In this document: positions 1-4,474 of the stretch, piece after piece
How positions within the stretch are numbered: the stretch's first letter is position 1
Layout: each line of letters opens with the position of its first letter
Assembly: GCA_025922795.1 (NCBI GenBank)
Contig: JAICHC010000196.1
Coordinates: 1 to 5,946, forward strand
Reading direction: 5' to 3'
Source of the DNA: Candidatus Binatia bacterium
Lineage (GTDB): Bacteria > Desulfobacterota_B > Binatia > UBA9968
Length of the DNA: 5,946 nt
Translations under genes and position numbers: made by a program
Notes under the pieces: generated by a model
What the model was told of the DNA's origin: nothing
The model's input: the letters and a program-made list of their open reading frames with translations, nothing else
Database searches by the model: none

Positions 1-353
1 ACACGGGGTCGGCGGGTTGGATGTATCGGGCCGGCATCGAGTGGATCCTCGGATTCCGGGTGCGCGGCTCGGTTCTCCATTTCGATCCGTGTATGCCGCG
101 GGTGTGGCGGAGCTTTGAAATCACATTCCGCTATCACTCGTCACGCTACGAAATTTTCGTAGAGAACCCCCAGGGGGTTGCGCGCGGGGTGTTGTCTGTT
201 GAACTCGATGGAGCATCGCTCGCAGGCGGCAACATGCACATTCAGCTTGATGACGACGGCGCAACGCACCATGTCCGAGTCGTTCTTGGGCGAGAGACAG
301 AGATAAGGCCCGAGCGGGTGAAATCTAACCGAATGTTCGAGCACCCAAAATAG
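1..353 (+). CDS. ndvB: C-terminal end of cyclic beta-1,2-glucan synthase / GH94 glycoside phosphorylase-type protein (5' truncated)
   Basis: The reading frame is open from the left edge (first full codon at base 3) to a TAG at 351-353, so only about the last 116 residues are seen. They begin TGSAGWMYRAGIEWILGF and continue with a FDPCMPRVW segment, a YEIFVENPQGVARG segment and a DDDGATHHVRVVLG segment. This is the pattern I know from the C-terminal end of the glycosyltransferase-36/GH94 region of NdvB-like cyclic beta-1,2-glucan synthases. In that family the large inner-membrane enzyme makes periplasmic cyclic glucans, and the GH94-like end trims the linear chain before cyclisation. The last ~18 residues after VVLG are charged and look like a variable tail. 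Because the N-terminal GT84 and membrane parts lie outside the window, it could instead be a shorter stand-alone GH94 phosphorylase. The gene converges on the minus-strand gene ending at 374, with 20 bp between them and no convincing terminator. Confidence 0.85.
   Translation, partial: TGSAGWMYRAGIEWILGFRVRGSVLHFDPCMPRVWRSFEITFRYHSSRYEIFVENPQGVARGVLSVELDGASLAGGNMHIQLDDDGATHHVRVVLGRETEIRPERVKSNRMFEHPK
146..179. repeat. Two adjacent perfect interrupted palindromes inside the ndvB-like coding region
   Basis: Bases 146-153 (CTACGAAA) and 155-162 (TTTCGTAG) are perfect reverse complements around one T. Bases 165-171 (AACCCCC) and 173-179 (GGGGGTT) are perfect reverse complements around one A. Only two bases separate the two units. 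They lie over codons for the SRYEIFVENPQG stretch, which is conserved protein, so codon choice alone may explain them. No function is assigned. Confidence 0.5.
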
Positions 354-373
354 AGTCTTCCGCTGCTCGGGGT

Positions 374-724
374 TTACGCCGGTTTGTCCGTGAGATGTTT
401 GGCGCACGCGTCAGCAACTCGACTATCGGCTTTATCGTCGCCCGGCATAATCGCCCAACTCTGCGTTTCTATGTAGCGGCCTTTGTCCCAGGAGTCTTTC
501 CCGTTCATTTCTTTGAGCTTCTCGCTCTTCTCCGAATCGCGGTTAAATTGTACGACACAAATCGCGCCCAAGCGCTCGGCGACAGCATCCGCCGCAACCT
601 CCTTCGCCATTGCCGCAGCGGTACCGCCGGTCACCCATCCGCCATAGTTGAATCCGATGAGCGCTAGTACAGCCGCGCCGCCGATGGCACTCCACGAACC
701 TAACTTGATTTTTTCCCAATCCAT
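374..724 (-). CDS. Small single-span inner-membrane protein of unknown function (116 aa)
   Basis: The protein starts MDWEKIKLGSW, has one hydrophobic, Gly/Ala-rich segment at about residues 11-30 (AIGGAAVLALIGFNYGGW), then a soluble, charged C-terminal part of about 85 residues. Two cysteines (C56 and C107) in the soluble part could form a disulphide if it faces the periplasm. Its overall look matches short uncharacterised proteins I recall from proteobacteria with an MDWEKIK-type start, but I know no function. The start is well supported: a strong Shine-Dalgarno lies six bases upstream. The start overlaps the end of the zinc-ribbon gene by 25 bp, so the two are probably cotranscribed and translationally coupled. 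The promoter is then likely the repeated element at 1107-1137. The opposite-strand frames here look like shadows. Confidence 0.85.
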   Translation of the reverse strand: MDWEKIKLGSWSAIGGAAVLALIGFNYGGWVTGGTAAAMAKEVAADAVAERLGAICVVQFNRDSEKSEKLKEMNGKDSWDKGRYIETQSWAIMPGDDKADSRVADACAKHLTDKPA

Positions 725-1014
725 GAGACACCTCCCTTAACTAAGCTTGGAGCACGTCGATTTAATTCTCCGCACTGGTGACAAATCCAATAATCCGAGT
801 ACTGCTTTGGCGCGGAACATTCGTCACAGATTCGACAATGACGATGGTGGCAGTAAGCGCATTCGGGGCTGCTGATTCCAGCCGACGAGGCATTGCCCTC
901 ATGTTTCGAGAGAGCGGTTTCGATCGAAAAACAATGCCGGTTGCGTACACCGTTGTATTCTTCAGTCACGCGCTCGATCGCTCTGTCTCGCGCATCAAAC
1001 GGATCAAAAGTCAT
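700..1014 (-). CDS. Small cysteine-rich zinc-ribbon-like protein of unknown function (104 aa)
   Basis: From the ATG at 1014-1012 the product has a charged N-terminal half (MTFDPFDARDRAIERVTEEY). The C-terminal half contains seven cysteines as CxxC (52, 55), CxxCxxC (60, 63, 66) and CxxC (78, 81), with nearby His56, His57 and His59. This spacing fits one or two structural zinc sites, as in zinc-ribbon or rubredoxin-like folds. No signal peptide or membrane segment is visible, so it is probably cytosolic. The frame extends upstream to a TTG at 1122, but that extension runs through the promoter-like element at 1107-1137. The ATG at 1014, with a purine-rich AGAAAGAAG about 7 bases before it, is preferred. 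Its 3' end overlaps the membrane-protein gene by 25 bp. I do not recognise the family. The regular cysteine pattern and upstream element argue that it is a real gene; its absence from homologues would argue against. Confidence 0.6.
   Translation of the reverse strand: MTFDPFDARDRAIERVTEEYNGVRNRHCFSIETALSKHEGNASSAGISSPECAYCHHRHCRICDECSAPKQYSDYWICHQCGELNRRAPSLVKGGVSWIGKKSS
729..738 (-). promoter_or_regulatory. Strong Shine-Dalgarno of the 116-aa membrane protein gene
   Basis: Read on the minus strand this is AAGGGAGGTG. Its GGAGG core is six bases before the ATG at 724-722. It lies inside the last codons of the upstream zinc-ribbon gene, so ribosomes can start here independently of, or coupled to, upstream translation. 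It fixes the start of the downstream gene. Confidence 0.85.
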
Positions 1015-1106
1015 GTTGTCTTCTTTCTTCCACGCCAGCGTTACTCGCGTCCGGTGCACTGGCGGTCTTTTGATCTTCATGCTGCGCTGACCCGGCAAGA
1101 GTTGCT

Positions 1107-1137
1107 GTCTAATATTGAACAAGCCCGAAAAGAATTA
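1107..1137 (-). promoter_or_regulatory. Promoter-like repeated element, copy 1, facing the zinc-ribbon/membrane-protein pair
   Basis: On the minus strand this reads TAATTCTTTTC, six variable bases (GGGCTT), then GTTCAATATTAGAC. It matches copy 2 (1205-1235, plus strand) at all 25 positions outside the spacer and has the same spacer length. It lies 92 bp upstream of the ATG at 1014 and points towards it. Shared placement ahead of three transcription units suggests a regulator site or alternative-sigma promoter. I do not recognise the binding protein. Confidence 0.65.
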
Positions 1138-1160
1138 TCGCCGGGATCACAGGTATACGG

Positions 1161-1172
1161 GTGAGATCTCAC
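1161..1172. promoter_or_regulatory. 12-bp perfect palindrome in the divergent region
   Basis: GTGAGATCTCAC is self-complementary over its full length and sits close to the midpoint between the two divergent copies of the promoter-like element. Its position makes it a candidate dimer-binding operator affecting both directions. No known regulator is assigned, and a 12-bp palindrome can occur by chance. Confidence 0.3.
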
Positions 1173-1204
1173 ACGGGGCAGCTTGCCGGTCTTTAGTCGT
1201 GCGT

Positions 1205-1235
1205 TAATTCTTTTCAAAAGAGTTCAATATTAGAC
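1205..1235 (+). promoter_or_regulatory. Promoter-like repeated element, copy 2, facing the diguanylate cyclase gene
   Basis: Reads TAATTCTTTTC, six variable bases (AAAAGA), then GTTCAATATTAGAC. It is identical outside the spacer to copy 1 on the other strand, and the two are divergent across about 67 bp. The downstream gene starts at 1560 (324 bp away) or, less likely, at 1431 (195 bp away). Either way a long leader separates this element from the start codon. Confidence 0.65.
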
Positions 1236-1559
1236 CGTAATCTCTCCTGAGCCGGCCTAAGGTCACTCCTGGACGGGGACAACGACGAGCAGGCTGCAGA
1301 GGCTTTTTCAGCAGCCTGCTCTCGGGAGCCTAGGATCCGCTTATGACCGGTTGCTAACCGGCCGGCTCTAAGTCGGCGCGCCCAGTGTGGTCCGAGGGAA
1401 ATCGGTAAAGAGCGGCTGCCGCTGCTCCTCATGTGGAGTGCTCGTCTCAGACCTCGCGTAACAGCGAGAAAGCCGTGTTTGGTAAACCTGAGAGTGAAGC
1501 TGATTACCAGTCTGGTCGCCATTACGAGAAAGGTCTCGAAGTTCAATACTGGTCGACGT
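1236..1559 (+). other. Hairpin-rich untranslated leader upstream of the diguanylate cyclase gene
   Basis: No gene is supported here. The stretch contains several inverted repeats able to fold in RNA. The largest is 1287-1297 with 1311-1321. Others are CCGGTT/AACCGG (1347-1352, 1356-1361), CTCGC/GCGAG (1453-1457, 1464-1468), TGGTAA/TTACCA (1480-1485, 1504-1509) and CGAGA/TCTCG (1525-1529, 1534-1538). If transcription starts near copy 2 of the element, this is a 5' leader of about 300 nt. It does not match the c-di-GMP GEMM riboswitch or any other riboswitch I know. Part of it (from 1431) would be coding if the earlier ATG were used. Confidence 0.4.
1287..1321 (+). repeat. 11-bp perfect inverted repeat (stable hairpin) in the leader
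   Basis: GAGCAGGCTGC at 1287-1297 pairs perfectly with GCAGCCTGCTC at 1311-1321 around a 13-nt loop that contains a run of five T. No T-run follows the stem on the plus strand, so it is not a classic intrinsic terminator. It could be a leader structure, an attenuator or a small dispersed intergenic repeat. Confidence 0.6.
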
Positions 1560-3125
1560 ATGAATAAAACGCCACGGCCCAATACTATTAAAAAGCATCG
1601 ATCTGGCTTCCTCCCGTCAAGCGCTGTGACTTTAAAAAAGAAAGCTTTACAATTCATCGATGAGAGCGACAAAAGCCCCCCGCGCACTCGGGTCCTAGAG
1701 CAACAAACTTCCGAGGTTCGCTACCGGCGACTCTTCGAGACCGCCAAGGACGGCATACTTCTCCTGGATGCGGATACGGCACGGATCACCGACGTCAACC
1801 CCTTCCTGGAAGACATGCTGGGTTATTCTCACACCGAGTTGATCGGCAAGGCGCTCTGGGAGATCGGTCCGGTGAAAGATATCGCCGCGAGCCAGGACGC
1901 CATGCGCGAGTTGCAGAAAAATGAATATATCCGTTACGAGAATCTGCCGTTGGAAACCAAAGCCGGACAGCAAATCCAGGTGGAGTTCGTCAGCAATGTC
2001 TACCTCGTCGATGGCTGGCGCGTGATCCAATGCAACGTCCGCGACATCACTGCCCGCAAACGGGCTGAGGAGGGTATCCGGAAGGCCAATGACGAGCTGC
2101 TGGCTTCAGTGGCTGAGCTGGAAAAGCGCGACGAGGAAATGAAGTCATTCATCCGCCTGAATGAACTGCTTCAATCCTGCACGACCCAAGCCGAGGCCTA
2201 TCAGGTGATTGCCCTAAAGGCGAGTGAATTATTCGCCGGGCGCAGTGGTTGTTTAGCCATATTGCAGGCCCAAGGCCGACAGTTGGAGGCTGCCGCGCAT
2301 TGGGGTGATCAGGCGCCACTGATGTACAGCTTTTCGTTGGGCGACTGTTGGGCGATGCGGCGCGGTCAATTACATGAAGTCATCGATCCACGGGTGGATT
2401 TACTGTGCCGTCATTTTGTCCATCAACCGAAGACGGGTTATTTGTGCGTGCCTTTGATAGTGCAAGGCGAACTAACTGGGCTGTTGTGTCTCGTCCGCGA
2501 CGTCATAGGCAGAGGTAAGCATCAGCTGAGCCAGCAACAACTGGCCGTAACGGTGGGCGAAACGATCAAGCTGTCTTTGTCCAATTTGAAACTGCGGGAG
2601 AATCTGCGTGAAGAGGCTATCCACGATCCGCTGACCGGACTGTGCAATCGGCGCTTTTTGGAAGAAAACCTAGCGCGCGAGCTCCATCGAGCACGGCGCA
2701 GCAATTCGCAGCTCTGCGTCGTGATGCTCGACCTCGATAACTTCAAGCCATACAATGATGCCTTCGGTCACGAGGCCGGCGACGATCGCTTACGCGAGTT
2801 GGCGCAAGCGCTGCGTGAGAAACTACGCAAGAGCGATATCGCGTGCCGCTATGGCGGGGATGAGTTTGTTCTCGTACTGCCCGATTGGTCGCTGGCGGAC
2901 GCCGCCCAGCAACGCGTGGAACAAATTCGTTCTCTGGTCAATGAATTGCCGATTCGGCACGGCGGTCCAGTGCTAGCCGCGATCACGGCCTCGGCCGGCG
3001 TTGCCGGTGCGCCTGAACACGGTTTCACGGCGGCTGAATTGCTCCACGCGGCTGACAAGGCCATGTACGCCGCCAAGCAGGCCGGGGGGAACCGCGTCGT
3101 TGTCTACCGGGCGAAGGAGTCATAG
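1560..3125 (+). CDS. PAS-GAF-GGDEF diguanylate cyclase (521 aa)
   Basis: This cytosolic signalling enzyme is predicted to make cyclic di-GMP from two GTP. No membrane segment or signal peptide is seen. The order is a short basic N-terminus with a SGFLPSS segment, then a PAS domain at about 54-172, starting RYRRLFETAKDGILLLD, containing DVNPFLEDMLGY and ending DITARKRAE. A short coiled linker leads to a GAF domain at about 195-345 and a GGDEF domain at about 355-515, starting HDPLTGLCNRRF. The catalytic motif GGDEF is intact at 432-436, and the metal/substrate segment LDLDNFKPYND is present. An RxxD inhibitory site (RKSD, 423-426) lies five residues before GGDEF, so product feedback inhibition is expected. 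There is no EAL domain. The ligand of the PAS or GAF domain cannot be read from sequence. The start at 1560 is chosen because the protein from there looks like family members I recall. An in-frame ATG at 1431 would add 43 basic residues, and neither start has a clear Shine-Dalgarno. Confidence 0.93.
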   Translation: MNKTPRPNTIKKHRSGFLPSSAVTLKKKALQFIDESDKSPPRTRVLEQQTSEVRYRRLFETAKDGILLLDADTARITDVNPFLEDMLGYSHTELIGKALWEIGPVKDIAASQDAMRELQKNEYIRYENLPLETKAGQQIQVEFVSNVYLVDGWRVIQCNVRDITARKRAEEGIRKANDELLASVAELEKRDEEMKSFIRLNELLQSCTTQAEAYQVIALKASELFAGRSGCLAILQAQGRQLEAAAHWGDQAPLMYSFSLGDCWAMRRGQLHEVIDPRVDLLCRHFVHQPKTGYLCVPLIVQGELTGLLCLVRDVIGRGKHQLSQQQLAVTVGETIKLSLSNLKLRENLREEAIHDPLTGLCNRRFLEENLARELHRARRSNSQLCVVMLDLDNFKPYNDAFGHEAGDDRLRELAQALREKLRKSDIACRYGGDEFVLVLPDWSLADAAQQRVEQIRSLVNELPIRHGGPVLAAITASAGVAGAPEHGFTAAELLHAADKAMYAAKQAGGNRVVVYRAKES

Positions 3126-3208
3126 CTCGAAACGATTTACCGCCACCTTAGATTATCAAATTTGTACAATTTCGACCTGCGCCGATGTCTATGCTGATAG
3201 TAGCTCAA

Positions 3209-3226
3209 AGCGCCGAGAGCGGCGCT
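3209..3226 (+). terminator. Perfect 7-bp hairpin downstream of the diguanylate cyclase gene
   Basis: AGCGCCG (3209-3215) pairs with CGGCGCT (3220-3226) around an AGAG tetraloop, about 85 bp after the stop codon. No U-run follows, so it is at best a weak or factor-assisted terminator, or a 3'-end stabilising stem. It separates the cyclase gene from the next promoter-like element. Confidence 0.35.
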
Positions 3227-3245
3227 GTGCGTGTGTCAGCCCCAC

Positions 3246-3276
3246 AAGCTCTTTTTAAAATGGTTCAGTTTTAGAC
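3246..3276 (+). promoter_or_regulatory. Promoter-like repeated element, copy 3, facing the receiver gene
   Basis: The block AAGCTCTTTTT, a six-base spacer (AAAATG) and GTTCAGTTTTAGAC align with copies 1 and 2 without gaps. The right block matches at 12 of 14 positions and the left block at 7 of 11, including the TCTTTT core. It ends 99 bp before the receiver ATG, close to the 92 bp seen for copy 1. Placement ahead of a separate gene in the same orientation supports a shared regulatory role. Confidence 0.55.
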
Positions 3277-3360
3277 TGAAATTAGATCAGAGTCCGCGTA
3301 AGTGTTCACATAGAAAAGGCCGGCTCCAACCTCATCATCACGATGGGTAACGCCTGGTTC

Positions 3361-3367
3361 GGAGGAG
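3361..3367 (+). promoter_or_regulatory. Shine-Dalgarno deciding the start of the receiver gene
   Basis: GGAGGAG lies eight bases before the ATG at 3376. It selects that ATG over the in-frame ATG at 3343, which would add eleven residues in front of the receiver fold and lacks a comparable site. Confidence 0.8.
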
Positions 3368-3375
3368 AGCTGTTG

Positions 3376-3741
3376 ATGTCAAGGAAGATACTGGTTGTCG
3401 AAGATTATTATGATCTGCGCGAGATGCTCGGAACGGTTCTCACTGCACGCGGATGGAGCCCAATCCTGGTCGAGAGTGGCCGCAAGGCGCTGGCCAAACT
3501 CGAGCAAGAAACGCCGGGAATCATTCTCCTGGACATGCGACTGCCGGATATGAACGGCTTCGAGCTCGCGGCAATTATAAAAAAGCACCGTGTCTACAGG
3601 AGCATACCCATACTTGCGGCGACCGCGTTTCCCGACCATATCGCCCGGCAGCGGTGTCTTGCGGCAGGCTGCGATGATTTCATTTCGAAGCCTTTCTCGT
3701 TTGCAGCGCTGCAAACGAGCCTTACAAATCTAGTGTCCTGA
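3376..3741 (+). CDS. Single-domain response regulator receiver protein, CheY-like (121 aa)
   Basis: The whole protein is one receiver domain with no output domain. It starts MSRKILVVEDYYDLREML. Expected catalytic residues are present: the acidic pair Glu9/Asp10, the phosphoacceptor Asp53 in IILLDMRLPDMNG, the switch Thr83 in ILAATA, and Lys105 in ISKPF. Such proteins take a phosphoryl group from a histidine kinase and act by protein contact, either as a phosphorelay intermediate or by binding a target. No kinase is visible in the window, so the partner is unknown. The gene lies about 250 bp after the diguanylate cyclase in the same direction but has its own promoter-like element. The two are likely functionally related rather than one tight operon. 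The gene end carries a perfect 24-bp palindrome. Confidence 0.93.
   Translation: MSRKILVVEDYYDLREMLGTVLTARGWSPILVESGRKALAKLEQETPGIILLDMRLPDMNGFELAAIIKKHRVYRSIPILAATAFPDHIARQRCLAAGCDDFISKPFSFAALQTSLTNLVS
3696..3719. repeat. Perfect 24-bp palindrome inside the 3' end of the receiver gene
   Basis: CTCGTTTGCAGC (3696-3707) is followed directly by its exact reverse complement GCTGCAAACGAG (3708-3719). It covers codons of the last helix (FSFAALQTS) just before the stop at 3739. No T-run follows. It may be a DNA-binding site, a hairpin that protects the mRNA end, or part of a termination structure. Confidence 0.7.
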
Positions 3742-4175
3742 AGAAATGCCAAATCAATAGCGGCGACGGCTCTACGAATCTGGCATCCATTGGCTGGAAC
3801 GGAGTTGAGGGCGCCGTCTGTTGCACAGCCTGTCTCACTGCCGGTCTCAAAAACAACATAACGATCATCAGCGACGTCGAGTTTGAACATTCTGATGACA
3901 GAAGCGCGGCCTGTCATCTCGCCTGGCTGGTTTTATTGAAGGGCTCATCTTTCGGAAGTGCAATCATTGACCGGCTGTTGACAAGAAAATACCTGGGTTA
4001 GTCTGTTCAATCTGCGGATCTAATTTCCCGGCACTTGGCAGGGGGGAGTTCAAGGCGCGTCCACTCATCCGACCGTTTTGTCGAGAGTCTCGACGCTTTC
4101 GACGAGCTCTTTGGGTTTGCTCGTCCTGACGGGTGAGAAATCATCCGAAACATTTACCTTTTCCTCAATAAGTTG
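3742..4175. other. Long stretch with no supported gene
   Basis: I find no convincing coding region here on either strand; available frames are short or lack a sensible start. Visible items are an isolated TTGACA at 3978-3983 without a good -10 box, and an inverted repeat GTCGAGA/TCTCGAC at 4080-4086 and 4088-4094. A minus-strand frame with a protein-like composition also ends at 4065. The stretch may hold upstream activator sites for the sigma-54-type promoter that follows, or remnants of a lost gene. Confidence 0.4.
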
Positions 4176-4190
4176 TGGCACAAGGCTTGC
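4176..4190 (+). promoter_or_regulatory. Sigma-54 (RpoN) -24/-12 promoter
   Basis: TGGCAC, five bases (AAGGC), then TTGC matches the core of the sigma-54 promoter consensus exactly. The invariant GG and GC are separated by the required ten bases. Flanking positions are less ideal (A in place of G after TGGCAC, G after TTGC). Transcription would start near 4202, about 27 nt before the small membrane-protein start at 4229. This promoter class needs RpoN and an enhancer-binding activator, whose site should lie upstream; neither activator gene nor site was identified. Confidence 0.65.
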
Positions 4191-4228
4191 GCATACTTTA
4201 GCTTCGATCGTCCTTACGGAGAAGCTAT

Positions 4229-4378
4229 ATGCTCGCAACCCTTTTGATCGTCGTCATGATTTTGCTGCATACGGGTGCATTGTCACTGGTCTTCATGACC
4301 GGTCGTCGGTTGATCACCGCGGCGGCGAGCTTGAGCCGCAGCAAAGGTAAGGAAAAAGGATCCGAACTTCGCGTCTAG
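4229..4378 (+). CDS. Very small single-span membrane protein of unknown function (49 aa)
   Basis: The frame begins MLATLLIVVMILLHTGALSL and forms one hydrophobic helix over about residues 2-23. It is followed by a basic and polar tail with GRR, SRSKGK and a final GSELRV. The short N-terminus and positive C-terminal side suggest that the tail stays in the cytoplasm. A Shine-Dalgarno GGAG at 4218-4221 is seven bases before the ATG. A sigma-54 promoter match ends 38 bp upstream, which together make this more than a chance frame. It is 96 bp ahead of the penicillin-binding protein gene in the same direction and may share its transcript. I do not recognise the family. A chance hydrophobic frame remains possible. 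Confidence 0.6.
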   Translation: MLATLLIVVMILLHTGALSLVFMTGRRLITAAASLSRSKGKEKGSELRV

Positions 4379-4474
4379 GCGACTTGGCGCGAGTAAATCC
4401 TCGTCTGCATGTGCTAGGTTCGTGAGATTGCGCCATCGGCGAAAAACTTTCAACTCGTGAGCAGAGTACAGACC

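Noticed and set aside
1015..1122. N-terminal extension of the zinc-ribbon gene to a TTG start
   Set aside because: The extension is translated straight through copy 1 of the promoter-like element and starts with TTG; the ATG at 1014 has a purine-rich site before it.
778..1164. 128-residue plus-strand frame opposite the zinc-ribbon gene
   Set aside because: No ribosome site or domain. The opposite strand has the regular CxxC pattern, a coupled downstream gene and an upstream element.
1236..1430. c-di-GMP (GEMM) riboswitch ahead of the diguanylate cyclase
   Set aside because: The stretch folds well but lacks the GEMM conserved core as I know it, so only a generic structured leader is reported.
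1541..1555. Possible fourth copy of the repeated element (GTTCAATACTGGTC)
   Set aside because: The right block matches at 11 of 14 positions, but the TTCTTTTC block at fixed distance is absent.
3594..3917. 107-residue minus-strand frame overlapping the receiver gene end
   Set aside because: It is antisense to a clear receiver gene over much of its length, has no strong ribosome site, and its translation shows no recognisable domain.
3978..4006. Possible sigma-70 promoter from the exact TTGACA at 3978-3983
   Set aside because: No acceptable -10 hexamer occurs at 16-18 bp spacing; TAGTCT is only at 15 bp.
4065..4238. Minus-strand frame with protein-like composition (contains PQLIEEKVNVSDDF)
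   Set aside because: It has only a TTG or an internal GTG as start, no usable Shine-Dalgarno, and lies across the sigma-54 match and the 49-residue ORF. It may be a remnant of a lost gene, but this cannot be shown here.
4078..4350. 90-residue plus-strand frame
   Set aside because: It begins with TTG without a ribosome site, is Ser/Thr-rich with no domain, and overlaps in another frame the better supported 4229-4378 ORF.
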